Source of the DNA: Streptomyces albus subsp. chlorinus | Lineage (GTDB): Bacteria; Actinomycetota; Actinomycetes; Streptomycetales; Streptomycetaceae | Length of the DNA: 64,000 nucleotides | Reading direction: 5' to 3' | Assembly (NCBI RefSeq): GCF_013302895.1 | Contig: NZ_VJOK01000001.1 | Coordinates: 123,619-187,618 of the forward strand | Part shown: positions 8,744-17,298 of the stretch, one piece after another | How positions within the stretch are numbered: position 1 is the first letter of the stretch | Layout of the letters: each line of letters starts with the position of its first letter | Translations under genes and position numbers: made by a program | Notes under the pieces: generated by a model | Databases searched by the model: none | What the model saw: only the letters and a program-made list of their open reading frames with translations | Told to the model about the DNA's origin: nothing

Positions 8744-9652
8744 TTACGCCTCGGGGGCGGCCTCCCGGACGAAGTCCTCCAGCGGAACCGGCCGGACGTG
8801 CGGATACTTGGCGTTGTCCAGGGTGTCGAACTTGGCCTTGCCCGTCACCATGCACCACTGGTACTGGAGGCCCACGTAGTCGAACGGGTTCTGGGTGAGC
8901 CCGGCCTGCCGGGTGATCTCGGCGCGCAGTTCGTCAGCGGTGCCGAGGGTCCTGAGGGTGAGGGTGCGGCCGGTGGCCCGCTGGAGCGCCTGGTGGAACT
9001 GGCGCATGGACACGACCTCTCCGGCGAACCGATGGGTCCCCTTGGCCTGCGGGTCCAGGGCGACGGCGGCGGTGTATGCGGCTGTGTCGGCGACCGAGGT
9101 GAGGTCCAGCGGCTGCTCGGGGTCGCCCCAGTGGGAGACGGTGCCCGCTTTCCAGTCGACGATCCCCATGAAGCCGATCATGACTTCGTAGAAGGCGCCG
9201 TTGAGCACGGAGAGCACCTCCAGACCGGTGTCGCCGTACGCGACCGCGGCCTGTCGCCGCCAGCCGATCATGAAGTTGTCGTCGTCCTCCAGCTTCGTGA
9301 TGTCGACGGCGAAGTCGGACGGGATGAAACGGTGGGCACCGGCCTTCTCCGCGGCGCGGACCAGGTTCAGCTGCCCGTCCACGATCAGGTCGGGGCCGCC
9401 CTGCACCGCCGACACCACGGTCGTGGCACCGCCGATCGCGTCGGCGAGTTTCTCCGCCGGGTCGGTGAGATCGCCTTCGACGAGTTCCAGGCCGCGGGAG
9501 TGGAGCGCCTTGAGCGCGGCCTGCTTCTCCCCCGCGGTGCCCGGCCGTATCAGGGCCCGCACAGGGGCGCCCGCGTCGAGCAGGGACGTGACGATCCGGC
9601 TGCCCAGCAGGCCGGTGGCGCCGACCACGAAGGTCTCGGGTGTGGTGGTCAT
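8744..9652 (-). CDS. NmrA/isoflavone-reductase-like NAD(P)-binding protein
   Basis: 302-residue Rossmann-fold protein of the atypical SDR type. The dinucleotide motif GATGLLG is at residues 11-17, followed by ALIRPGT and VEGDLTD. The PCBER-like motif FIPSDFAVD is near residue 120, and the second half resembles the substrate domain (HRFAGEVVSMRQFHQAL). Likely reduces a small aromatic or acts as a redox sensor. The ATG at 9650-9652 has a GAGGAG ribosome site. It lies 76 bases downstream of a quinone-oxidoreductase gene on the same strand, so the two probably form an operon. Confidence 0.85.
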   Translation of the reverse strand: MTTTPETFVVGATGLLGSRIVTSLLDAGAPVRALIRPGTAGEKQAALKALHSRGLELVEGDLTDPAEKLADAIGGATTVVSAVQGGPDLIVDGQLNLVRAAEKAGAHRFIPSDFAVDITKLEDDDNFMIGWRRQAAVAYGDTGLEVLSVLNGAFYEVMIGFMGIVDWKAGTVSHWGDPEQPLDLTSVADTAAYTAAVALDPQAKGTHRFAGEVVSMRQFHQALQRATGRTLTLRTLGTADELRAEITRQAGLTQNPFDYVGLQYQWCMVTGKAKFDTLDNAKYPHVRPVPLEDFVREAAPEA

Positions 9653-9728
9653 CGTAGTGGTCTCCTCAGTGGGTCCCGGACCGCTTCTGGTCCGGGCGCA
9701 TAGGGGGTTGTGCGGTGCGGAAGGCGGT

Positions 9729-10709
9729 TCAGGGGATGAGCAGGGTCTTGCCGACGGTGCCGCGGGACTCCACAGCGGCATGTGCTTCGGCCGCCTGCTC
9801 CAGCGGGAAGCTCTGCCCGACGACCGCCTTGATCTCCCCGGCCACCGCCAGCTCCAGAATCTCGGTGACCAGGTCACGGGCGTACGCGGGCCGGTTCCAG
9901 ATGAGGCCGGCGCTGAAACCGGTCAAAGTCAGCCCCCGGCCGAACAGCTCCATGGGTTTCACATCGAGCGGCTGCCCGCTGGAGAAGCCGTACACGATCT
10001 GGCGACCGGAACCGGTGGCGAGCAGCGCGAACGACTCGCGCCCGAGCTGCCCTCCGACGTGGTCGTAGACGACCTCGACGGCCCCTCGCGCAACCTGCCG
10101 CACGTGGCCGGTCCAATCGGCGGTCGCGTAGTCGACGACCTGGTCGGCGCCCAGTTCCTTGACGAGGGCGAGTTTGTGCTCACCGCGGGCCGCGCCGATC
10201 ACATGGGCGCCGGTCCGCTTGAGCAGTTGGACGAGGATCGTGCCGACGGCGCCGGCCGCGGCCTGCACCAGAACCCGGTCCCCCGCGGTGACGCGCCCGG
10301 CATCGACCAGTCCCTGGGCGGTGGCCCCGTAGCGGTAGAGCGCGACAGCGTCCCGGAGGTCCAGCCCCGACGGCACCGGGATGAGCGATTCCACGGGAGC
10401 CGGGGCGAGTTCGGCGTAGCCGCCCGTACCAGCCGTGGTGGCGAGCACCCGGCTGCCGACGAGCGTGGGGTCGACGCCCGCGCCCGCCGCGACGACCTCG
10501 CCCGCGATCTCCTTGCCGAGGACGACGGGCAGCGGCGCATCGCCCAGGGCTCCGCGCATCGTGCCCGAGCGTAGCTGGGTCTCCATGAACTGGATGCCGA
10601 CGACCGCCACCCGGATCACCACCTCGCCCGGGGCGGGGCGCGGGTTCGGCACCTCGGCCAGGACCAGCCGGTCCGGTGGACCGAATTCTTTCAGCAGAAC
10701 GGCACGCAC
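9729..10709 (-). CDS. Zinc-independent quinone oxidoreductase (MDR family)
   Basis: 326-residue medium-chain dehydrogenase/reductase. It starts MRAVLLKEFG. The N-terminal GroES-like domain is followed by the NADPH-binding motif AAAGAVGTILVQLLK around residues 145-160, then GADQVVDY and the C-terminal GTVGKTLLIP. Catalytic zinc ligands are absent, as in NADPH:quinone reductases. Expected to reduce quinones or enones in the cytoplasm. It is the first gene of a two-gene operon with the NmrA-like protein. Upstream lie a G9 tract and an inverted repeat. Confidence 0.9.
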   Translation of the reverse strand: MRAVLLKEFGPPDRLVLAEVPNPRPAPGEVVIRVAVVGIQFMETQLRSGTMRGALGDAPLPVVLGKEIAGEVVAAGAGVDPTLVGSRVLATTAGTGGYAELAPAPVESLIPVPSGLDLRDAVALYRYGATAQGLVDAGRVTAGDRVLVQAAAGAVGTILVQLLKRTGAHVIGAARGEHKLALVKELGADQVVDYATADWTGHVRQVARGAVEVVYDHVGGQLGRESFALLATGSGRQIVYGFSSGQPLDVKPMELFGRGLTLTGFSAGLIWNRPAYARDLVTEILELAVAGEIKAVVGQSFPLEQAAEAHAAVESRGTVGKTLLIP

Positions 10710-10735
10710 TTGTCCTCACTCCTTGGGGGGGGGTC

Positions 10736-10767
10736 GTCAACGCGGTTTGCTACGCGTATTCGTTGAC
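10736..10767. promoter_or_regulatory. Inverted repeat upstream of quinone oxidoreductase operon
   Basis: Arms GTCAACG (10736-10742) and CGTTGAC (10761-10767) flank 18 bp, 26 bases upstream of the ATG. Plausible operator; the binder may be the nearby MarR protein or another regulator. Confidence 0.4.
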
Positions 10768-11202
10768 GGGTTTTCTCGCCTGCGGTGATGGAAGGGGGAG
10801 GCGACGGGTCGGGTGGAGGTCTTTCGGAACGGCCACCCGCGCCCAGGGGATGGTCGCCCGCGTTGCGGGGGAAGGGTGGCGGGATTCGAGCGCACGACGA
10901 CGTCGCGGACGCCACTGCTTGGACGTCGGCGGGTGCAGGGCCCCGACCCACCTCGAAGACGGGGGGGGGGAAGGGCCGGATCAGGTCTCGGGGACCAAGG
11001 CTCAGCTGCCGGACGGGCGGCGCGGGCACGAGCACGATGACCGCCACAGCCGCGCCGGGTGGCACGAAGCACCGCTTGCCCGGCTACGGTACTTGGCCGC
11101 AGCCGGCCCGGAGGGCGTGCGGGACTGACGCCGAGCCCGGGGGTCCCGGCCCGCAGACGCCGCGTGAGGGGCTGATGTGCTGGGCTGACAGAGGGGGCTG
11201 GA
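10768..11202. other. Intergenic stretch, no gene seen
   Basis: About 435 bases without a frame that has a ribosome site and recognisable protein. It contains a G10 tract at 10961-10970 and low-complexity G-rich runs. It separates the quinone oxidoreductase promoter from the 3' end of the MarR gene. Confidence 0.6.
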
Positions 11203-11688
11203 CTACCCCTTTTTCTTGATCGCCTCGGCGAAAGCGGCCAGGTGGGTGGCCAGATTCCTGATCTCGGTGGTGCTCCAGTCGTCCATCAGCTCGGCCACGA
11301 TGTCGGCCCGCGCCCGCCAGAGCTTGCGGACGGCGAGCTTGCCCTCCCGGCTGACACTGACGAGATGGGCGCGGGCGTCCGCCGGATCCGGTTCACGGAC
11401 AATGAAGCCGCGGGCCTCCAGACGCTTGGCGGGCGGCGTGAGCGTCGACTTGTCGACCTCCATGACGTCCGCGAGGACGGAGAGCCGCACCGGTGCGTGC
11501 TGGGAGATCTGGGCGAGCAAGGTGTAGTCGCCCAGGGAGAGTTCGAGGCCCGAAGCCGCCATGATGCGGCGTCGTGCCGCGGTGGAGAACATCCAGTTCC
11601 CCACCGTGGCGAGGGCCGCCGCCACCTCGCCGGAAGCCTCGCGTTGTTCGTCCGGTCCACCAGCGGAACCGGCAGACGTGCGTCCCAT
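11203..11688 (-). CDS. MarR-family transcriptional regulator
   Basis: 161-residue winged-helix regulator. The HTH core is LSLGDYTLLAQIS, then VRLSVLADVMEVDKSTLTPPAKRLEARGFIVREPDPADARA with the wing DPADARAHLVSVS. Start taken at ATG 11686-11688; GTG codons 9 and 12 bases upstream are possible. A strong palindrome lies 23 bases upstream, so autorepression is likely. The target may be the quinone-oxidoreductase operon or another gene. It ends in Lys-rich KKKG. Confidence 0.85.
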   Translation of the reverse strand: MGRTSAGSAGGPDEQREASGEVAAALATVGNWMFSTAARRRIMAASGLELSLGDYTLLAQISQHAPVRLSVLADVMEVDKSTLTPPAKRLEARGFIVREPDPADARAHLVSVSREGKLAVRKLWRARADIVAELMDDWSTTEIRNLATHLAAFAEAIKKKG

Positions 11689-11710
11689 CTCCGACACCAC
11701 GATCCATTCG

Positions 11711-11730
11711 GTTGGTTTTGACAAACCAAC
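11711..11730. promoter_or_regulatory. Probable MarR operator
   Basis: Palindrome GTTGGTTT-TGAC-AAACCAAC with perfect 8-bp arms, just upstream of the MarR start. Its A+T content contrasts with the surroundings. A typical autoregulatory MarR site. Confidence 0.65.
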
Positions 11731-11869
11731 TATTACTCGTGGGAGCGCTTCGCGCAAGTGCGCCGCGCCGTCCCGCCCCGATCGACTGCGGCACTTCCCT
11801 GACGGCACGGCGGCACGGTGGCACGGCGGCACGAGAAACGGGGACACGGCACAACGAACGGGGCACACA

Positions 11870-11910
11870 CCAAGGGGAGGGCAGACCCCCTCGGCCTGCC
11901 CTCCCCCTGG
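11870..11910. terminator. Terminator hairpin after rhodanese gene
   Basis: GGGGAGGGCAG / CTGCCCTCCCC is a perfect 11-bp stem, extended by CCA/TGG outside one mismatch, with an 11-base loop. It lies directly after the rhodanese stop on the minus strand. Confidence 0.75.
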
Positions 11911-11916
11911 TTGGCG

Positions 11917-12243
11917 TCAGGCGGACTCGGTGGGGAGGCCCGCCTCCACCCAGTCCTGGATGCCCTCGCGGTACTTGCGGACGTTGGTGTAGCCGAGAGC
12001 GGTGAGCCGGTCGGCGACCTGCCCGCTGTTGGCGCACGCCGGGTTGGAGCAGTAGGTGACGATCGCGGCATCGCGGTCAGGGAGGAGGTCGGGCGCCTTC
12101 GCCTCCACGTCGGCCAGGACCAGCTCGATCGCACCGGGCAGGTGCTCCTTGGCGTAGTACTCGCCACCCAGGGCGTCGACGACGGTCACACTGCCGGCAT
12201 CCATCGCCGCCTTCAGCTCGTCTCGTGTGATGAGTGCGGTCAT
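11917..12243 (-). CDS. Single-domain rhodanese-like sulfurtransferase
   Basis: 108 residues, one rhodanese domain: VVDALGGEYYAKEHLPGAI, then the active-site segment TYCSNPACANSGQVADRL, whose first Cys should carry the persulfide, and the C-terminal KYREGIQDWVEAGLP. A cytoplasmic sulfur-transfer or thiol-stress role is likely. The ATG at 12241-12243 lies 19 bases from a perfect palindrome that is shared with a divergent TetR gene, so the gene is probably repressed by that regulator. Confidence 0.88.
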   Translation of the reverse strand: MTALITRDELKAAMDAGSVTVVDALGGEYYAKEHLPGAIELVLADVEAKAPDLLPDRDAAIVTYCSNPACANSGQVADRLTALGYTNVRKYREGIQDWVEAGLPTESA

Positions 12244-12262
12244 AGCTCCACCTTCCAGAAAA

Positions 12263-12310
12263 CGGACTATAGTCCGGGTGTGGCTCGAGACAATAACGGA
12301 CCGCAGTCCG
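12263..12310. promoter_or_regulatory. Two TetR operators between rhodanese and TetR genes
   Basis: CGGACTATAGTCCG (12263-12276) is a perfect palindrome. CGGACCGCAGTCCG (12297-12310) is a second copy with a changed centre, 34 bp further on. The first lies over the divergent promoters; the second lies inside the TetR 5' end. This arrangement suits tight autorepression. Confidence 0.75.
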
Positions 12311-13014
12311 ATTCTGCAACGCTGCTGGAACTCCTGCGCACCCCGCCGCCGAAGGAGCAGGCACGCTCGGCACGCAACCGCGCCGCCGTGCTCGACGCGG
12401 CCGCCCGGCTGTTCGCCGAGCACGGGGTGGAAGCGGTCTCCATGGACCAGGTGGCCGCGGCCGCCGGGGTCGGCAAAGGCACCTTGTACCGCCGCTTCGG
12501 CGACAAGTCCGGGCTGGCTGCCGCGCTTCTGGACGCCCGGGAACGCGTGCTGCAAGAGGCGATCCTCCACGGACCGCCGCCGCTCGGCCCCGGAGCCGCC
12601 GCCGAGGAGCGGCTCACCGCGTTCATCGACGCCTACTTCGACTACCTGCTGGAGAACCTGGCCCTCATCCGCACCTCGGAGACCGCCGCGGTCGGTGCCC
12701 GCTATCGGATCGGGGCCTACCGGTTCTGGCACCGCCACACCGCGATCCTGCTGAGCGACACACCCGACCCCGAACACGCGGCACACGCCCTGCTCGCCGC
12801 GCTGGCCGCCGAGCACGTCGCCGCGCTTCTCCCAGAACTCGGCGAACAACGGCTCCGGGCCGGCCTCATCCGCCTCGCCCGCTCGGCGATGCGGACCCAG
12901 GCCCCGGCGCCGGAGCGGGACTCAGTCCTTGCGCCCGGTCGCGGCCACGGTGACGCCGAGGCTGATCATGGCGATGCCACCGACTCCCCCGACCAGGGAA
13001 AGCCGCTGGGGTGA
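12280..13014 (+). CDS. TetR-family regulator overlapping a convergent gene
   Basis: TetR regulator of about 244 residues. The HTH is at residues 28-75 (RAAVLDAAARLFAEHGVEAVSMDQVAAAAGVGKGTLYRRFGDK, read in parts). The C-terminal ligand domain contains ENLALIRTSETAAVGARYR. The start is taken at GTG 12280, with no ribosome site and an operator just upstream, so translation may be leaderless. The normal-looking end is around 12920; the frame then runs 93 bases antisense into the LysE gene, adding an Asp/Gly-rich tail. Predicted to control the divergent rhodanese gene. Confidence 0.83.
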   Translation: MARDNNGPQSDSATLLELLRTPPPKEQARSARNRAAVLDAAARLFAEHGVEAVSMDQVAAAAGVGKGTLYRRFGDKSGLAAALLDARERVLQEAILHGPPPLGPGAAAEERLTAFIDAYFDYLLENLALIRTSETAAVGARYRIGAYRFWHRHTAILLSDTPDPEHAAHALLAALAAEHVAALLPELGEQRLRAGLIRLARSAMRTQAPAPERDSVLAPGRGHGDAEADHGDATDSPDQGKPLG

Positions 13015-13562
13015 GCGCGCGAACCAGTCCCGCGCGGTGGCCGCGGCCAGGCCCCGGACGCAGTCCGAGGCGAGAGCGATGGCGTTGAAGATCAAGCCGA
13101 GCACGCGCATCTGGAGCACGACACGCCCCTGACCGCGGTCGACGAACTGCGGCAGTACGGCCGCGGAGAACACAAGCGTCTTGGGGTTGGAGGCCCCGAC
13201 CAGGACCCCCCTCCCCGAACGTGCACAGGCCACCGCGCCCCCCCCGTCGCCGTCGGCGAACGAGGCCCGCAGCGAACCGCGCTCCCGCCAGGCCCTGACC
13301 CCGGGATACACCAGATAGGCGGCCCCCACCAGTCTGAGCACCGTGAAGACGATGATCGAGCGTTCCACGACGCACCCGATCCCAGGGCCACCGCCGCGAC
13401 GATCATGTAGGCGCCGAGAGTGTTGCCCGCCACCGAGGTCAGCGCCGCGCGGCGCCCTTGCGACAGCGCCCGCCCGATCACGAACAGCACACTGGGGCCG
13501 GGAACGATGATCAGCAGGACCGACATGGCCGCGAAGGCGAGCAGGCGGTCGGTGGACGCCAT
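12922..13562 (-). pseudogene. LysE/RhtB-family amino-acid exporter, frameshifted
   Basis: LysE-type membrane exporter of about 213 residues if repaired. The start is MASTDRLLAF, with VPGPSVLFVIGRAL, GRRAALTSVAGNTLG and VAAVALGSG in one frame. The rest (VERSIIVFTVLRLVGAAYLV, VGASNPKTLVFSAAVLPQFVD, TARDWFARSP, GVTVAATGRKD) is in the next frame. The break near 13370 fits a single-base deletion. C8 and other homopolymers at about 13238 could hide further errors. Either a recent pseudogene or a sequencing error. The 3' end overlaps the TetR gene. Confidence 0.8.
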
Positions 13563-13793
13563 GGAGCCGGGACAAGCACAGGGAAGTCCCGCTCTGCCCA
13601 TGGTTTACCGACCGATGAGACGGAAGCCGAACGACACGGTCGGAGGAGGGCCGCCGGGGAAGTGGCGTAGGGCCCGCGTTGCCCGAGCGAGGCCGGCCCG
13701 GCTCGCTATCCGGGCCCCAGTGGGGGCAGTTGGTGCCGCGGGACGTTGCTGGATCAGGCGCTGCTGTCAGTGGCGGGTGGCAGCATCGGGCCC

Positions 13794-15788
13794 ATGACGG
13801 ACACCACGGCATTCGACTGGCGGCCATTCCTCCTGCGGTGGAGCGAGGAGTGGGCGGACTGCCTGCCGGATGAGAACCGGACCGAGGACGACGAGGCCGC
13901 CCGCCAGGCGCGGTGGCTGGGGTTCCCGCCCGCCTCCGAGGAGCGGATCACAGCCATGGAGGAACGCCTCGGCCGGCGAATGCCGCCCTCCTACCGGGGG
14001 TTCCTCAAGGTCAGCGACGGGTGGCGGCACGCTGGCGAATTCGTGTGGCTGCTGGCGGGAACGGCGGACGCGCACTGGCACAACGACGAGTCAGGGCTTG
14101 CCGAGATATTCGAGGAGTACCTGGACGAGGACGCCGGGCCCGAGGAGCGGCAAGAGGCCGAGATCTGGCGGCGCGGGCTGCAACTCGATGTCGAGTCCGA
14201 CGCCACCTACATCCTCCTGGACCCCGAGGACGTGGACGAGTGCGGCGAGTGGGCCGTGTACACGTGGGCGAGCTGGCGGGCTGAGCCACCCGAGCGGTAT
14301 GCGAACTTCACCGAGCTCATGCAGGACCTGTACCGGGAGTTCCACAGTTTGCAGGCCCGGCCGGGCGTCGGGGAACCGGAGTTCGCCAACGACACGACGC
14401 GAGAACTGGACTCGCTGGTGGAGGAGGCCCGGCTGGAGGCTCTGCGCGGCGGCTGGGAGCAGGCCCAGGAGGCCCTGGACGAGGCCAAGGAGTACGGCAG
14501 GCCGCGGGCCGCCGGACTGGGCGACCAGATACGCCGCCTGCTCGCAGAGACCTCCACGGTCCACTTCGAGGACCTGGTGTCCGACCCGCGCTACGCGCCC
14601 GATCTGCTGCCCCCGCTGGTCGCCGAGCATGCAAAGCACTCGTACCGCGACGACTCCATACTGATGTTCCATCTGCGGGGCGCCGATGAGGATGTGGTGT
14701 CGCTGGCCCACGCGACGCTGGACCGGGTGAGGCGGGGCACCTATCGCTACGCGGCGACCGGACCGTTCGGGGAGGCGGTCGAGCGGGCGCGCGAGCTGGC
14801 ACGGTGGGGAGACACCGATGGGGCGTGGCGGACGCTGATGAACGCTCTGCCCCTGTGGGAACCACTGGGTCCGGACCACCTGGCCCCACTGGGCTGGGTG
14901 GCCGACCCCGTGCTCGGGCCGCTGTGGACCCCGGAGCGGGGCCGGGAGCTGCTGTCGACCCCCAGGGGCGGGATGGCGGGCGAGAAGCCGAAGCCGACAG
15001 CCGCGCTCGATCCCGGCGATCTGGCATGGCTCGCGGAGTCGGCTGCGGGCAACGGCTTCGCGTCCTACCGGTTCGTCCTGGCGGAGGGGCTGGGGCCGGA
15101 GGAGCTGGCCGCCCGTCTCGGGGACGAGGACGCGAGCACGGCCGGAGACCAGAACGGCGTCGTACTGAACGAGCCCATGACCTTGTGGGAGGCAGGCGAC
15201 AGCCTGCGGGGCGGCCAGGTGGAGTTCTCGGCCTATGACGACCGGCCGGTCATGGCCGTCGGCCGGGCCGGCACCGGCACCGGCACCGGCACCGGCTGGA
15301 GCTTCGCCTTCGACGGTACCCCGGCCCCGTTCGACAAGGAGCGGTTCGTCTCCCCGGCCACGGCTGTCGGCGCGGGCACCCGCGCGGTGGTGGTGTGGAG
15401 CGGCCTGAAGGGAGAGCGCCTGGAGCAGTTCTTCCACCTGTCGGTGGCGCGGGACGGCGTCGAGCAGTACGCGTTCACCTACGCGGAAGGCGAGGTCCGG
15501 CGGAGTGGGCAGATACCCCCGGCGCTGGACCCGAGCCGGTTCCTCGGCGAGCCGGAGAGCGTCGCGGAGGCGGAGCGGCCGCTGCTGGAAGCGGTGTCCC
15601 AGGAGTTCGGCGTCCAGCTGCCACGACACGCCCTCGTGAACGGACGGCTGCACACATGCACCACCCGCTCCTGGACGCGTCCGCCCAGGGACGGAGAGAC
15701 GTACGCGGTGATCCGCCTCGGCTTCCACCCCGGTCCTGTTCCGGACAGCGCGTGGACGGCAGACGGTGGCGGACCGGGAGGCGCGTAG
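13794..15788 (+). CDS. Long SMI1/KNR4-domain protein with extra C-terminal domain
   Basis: 664 residues, soluble, acidic. The N-terminal part (residues 1-190) is an SMI1/KNR4-type domain: ERITAMEERLGRRMPPSYRGFLKVSDGW, then the acidic WAVYTWASWRAEPPERY. A helical middle part contains EEARLEALRGGWEQAQEALDEA. The C-terminal third (from about 415) resembles DUF6461-like sequence (FVLAEGLGPEELAARLGDEDAS and a later EFGVQLP). A GTGTGTGTG stretch comes from a GGCACC microsatellite at about 15271-15297. SMI1-family proteins are often immunity proteins, but no toxin gene is visible beside it. Function uncertain. Confidence 0.78.
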   Translation: MTDTTAFDWRPFLLRWSEEWADCLPDENRTEDDEAARQARWLGFPPASEERITAMEERLGRRMPPSYRGFLKVSDGWRHAGEFVWLLAGTADAHWHNDESGLAEIFEEYLDEDAGPEERQEAEIWRRGLQLDVESDATYILLDPEDVDECGEWAVYTWASWRAEPPERYANFTELMQDLYREFHSLQARPGVGEPEFANDTTRELDSLVEEARLEALRGGWEQAQEALDEAKEYGRPRAAGLGDQIRRLLAETSTVHFEDLVSDPRYAPDLLPPLVAEHAKHSYRDDSILMFHLRGADEDVVSLAHATLDRVRRGTYRYAATGPFGEAVERARELARWGDTDGAWRTLMNALPLWEPLGPDHLAPLGWVADPVLGPLWTPERGRELLSTPRGGMAGEKPKPTAALDPGDLAWLAESAAGNGFASYRFVLAEGLGPEELAARLGDEDASTAGDQNGVVLNEPMTLWEAGDSLRGGQVEFSAYDDRPVMAVGRAGTGTGTGTGWSFAFDGTPAPFDKERFVSPATAVGAGTRAVVVWSGLKGERLEQFFHLSVARDGVEQYAFTYAEGEVRRSGQIPPALDPSRFLGEPESVAEAERPLLEAVSQEFGVQLPRHALVNGRLHTCTTRSWTRPPRDGETYAVIRLGFHPGPVPDSAWTADGGGPGGA

Positions 15789-16469
15789 AGCCCGGAGTGC
15801 AGGCAGGCGGGGACCGGTTCGGCGGCGGAGCGGACGAGGGCCTGCCGCCACCGACTCGTCCCGGGCCGTGCGGAGTGCGGGTCCCCGGTGGGCGCTCCGG
15901 AAAACCCCTGCAGGGCCGGCGTGTGGGCGACGTTCGGCCCGGGCCGGGATCGCCCGACACGCCGGCTGCGGGACCGGTCGCCTTCCGCCTGCGGACAGCG
16001 GGCTTGGTGGTTGCGGGTGACCGAGGGGTGTGTCGAAACGTCCTCCTTCAAATGAAGCAACAGCCTCTCGCCCAGGGACCACGCGGGTGGTGCGCCCTGG
16101 GCGCGACGGGCCGCTGGATGCAGCGATCAACTGGATTCGCGGGCTCCGCGGTTGGCAACACTGCGGTGGGGGCCCGGTTGCGAGGGCCGTTGCCCCGCAG
16201 CGGCCAGAGCCTCCGGCCCTTCTGGGTGCGACGTGCCCAGGCCCCACCGCCCCTTGTCCATTCACCGCTCAGGGGACGGCAGTGTCCTTGAGAGCGGACC
16301 TTCCCCGCCAGGGGCGGCGGGGCACCCTACTTCAGTTTGAATACGCGGCACGCTCCCCCACAGCAACCAAAGAGCATCACCGGTGAGAGCGGCCTCCGTC
16401 GCGATCCCTGCCCCCGGGCCGGAGTTCGGTCAGACATGTCAGATATGACGGAGAAGGAGTTCGTGGTCG
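15789..16469. other. Intergenic stretch with one strong hairpin
   Basis: About 680 bases with no convincing gene. It contains a compound hairpin at 16070-16102 and a palindrome GACATGTC at 16432-16439. Frames here have no start with ribosome site and no recognisable protein. Confidence 0.55.
16070..16102. terminator. Compound hairpin, possible terminator
   Basis: Outer arms GCCCAGGG (16070-16077) and CCCTGGGC (16095-16102) enclose inner arms ACCAC / GTGGT. It could be a terminator or a structured element in an otherwise empty region. Confidence 0.45.
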
Positions 16470-16910
16470 TCAATCCGTGTGCGGTTTCCGCTCGAAGGCG
16501 ACAAGGTGTTCGGAGGAGATGTCCCCGGAAGCGTCTTCCCAGTCCTCCCCGGGCGCCTTGGCCGGGACGTCCTGGATGTCGTGCGTTCGGTTCTCTCCTG
16601 GACCGACCGCACGCCAGGTGTCGGGACCCTTGGAGCCCATGTCGGCGGTAAGTGTCCGCTGCTTGCCCTTGAGGTCCGTGTAGACGAACTTGAAGTCGTA
16701 GTCGCACGTCGCGGCCGTACTGTTCGTGATCTGGAACTCAACGGTCATTGTGCGGTCGCCGTCCCCGCTGCTGCCAGAACCCATCCCCTTGAGGTCGGCG
16801 CGGGCGTCGCCCTCGGCGCAGGCTGCGTTCTTCGTTGGAGCTTTCTCCTCCGCACACGCAGCCAGGAGCGCCAGGGGAAGAAGGAAGACCACAGTCCTGT
16901 GTCTCGGCAT
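16470..16910 (-). CDS. Small secreted lipoprotein
   Basis: 146 residues with a lipoprotein signal peptide: MPRHRTVVFLLPLALLAAC, with the lipobox LAAC at about residues 16-19 placing the lipidated Cys at 19. The mature part (TVEFQITNSTAATCDYDFKFVY, TWRAVGPGENRT) looks like a beta-sandwich of the kind seen in FxLYD/telomere-repeat-factor-like secreted proteins. Two further Cys (CAEGDARADL and TCDYDF) could pair. It should sit on the outer face of the membrane. A start 14 codons upstream exists but would spoil the signal peptide. Confidence 0.82.
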   Translation of the reverse strand: MPRHRTVVFLLPLALLAACAEEKAPTKNAACAEGDARADLKGMGSGSSGDGDRTMTVEFQITNSTAATCDYDFKFVYTDLKGKQRTLTADMGSKGPDTWRAVGPGENRTHDIQDVPAKAPGEDWEDASGDISSEHLVAFERKPHTD

Positions 16911-17082
16911 GGAGAAAAGTGCAGCCTTGCCCAGGTGCGGCGTCAAGGGCATGTCGCGCCAAGTGCTTGGTCGAGCGGTACAGGGAGTGGGATGAGGGAC
17001 GTGTGAGCCTGGAGTGTGCCGTGTGAGCGGGCGGTCACTGGCTTTTCGTCTCGTCGGCGGCGGTTGTCTCCGGGCCGGCCGG
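16911..17082. other. Intergenic stretch, nothing recognised
   Basis: Upstream region of the lipoprotein gene; together with the bases up to 17298 about 390 bases lack a gene. It presumably holds the lipoprotein promoter. The remainder contains only the hairpin listed next. Confidence 0.5.
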
Positions 17083-17118
17083 GCGCCTGGGCACTTCTGT
17101 TCGGGAGTGCCCAGGCGC
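17083..17118. terminator. Terminator hairpin downstream of SnoaL gene
   Basis: Perfect 13-bp stem GCGCCTGGGCACT / AGTGCCCAGGCGC with a 10-base loop, 180 bases past the stop of the minus-strand gene at 17299. Confidence 0.7.
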
Positions 17119-17298
17119 GCTGGGGGGCCGTCGCACGTCCGGAGCCGTCAGGGGCGGGAGGGCCTCGCGCAGGGCACGCACCTGGTCGGTGAGGTTGCGT
17201 TCCCCGACGCGGGCCTTGGGGGGCGGAATGGTGGAAGCGGGCGCGCCGGGTGCGGCCGGGGCCGCCCCGGACGCGTTGGGCCCCTGATTACCGTCCGC

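Noticed and set aside
10785..11219. Open frames of 70-150 codons in the 10.7-11.2 kb spacer
   Set aside because: Low-complexity Arg/Gly-rich products driven by G-runs, no ribosome site, no family.
12408..12420. The 12.3-13.0 kb TetR as a two-domain fusion
   Set aside because: The extra C-terminal residues read antisense to the LysE gene and have no domain character; simple stop loss explains them.
15271..15297. GGCACC microsatellite as a regulatory element
   Set aside because: In frame inside the SMI1 gene, encoding Gly-Thr repeats; probably replication slippage.
14091..16265. A 724-codon minus-strand frame opposite the SMI1 gene
   Set aside because: Antisense shadow of a strongly biased gene; the plus strand has a clear SMI1 N-terminus and stop.
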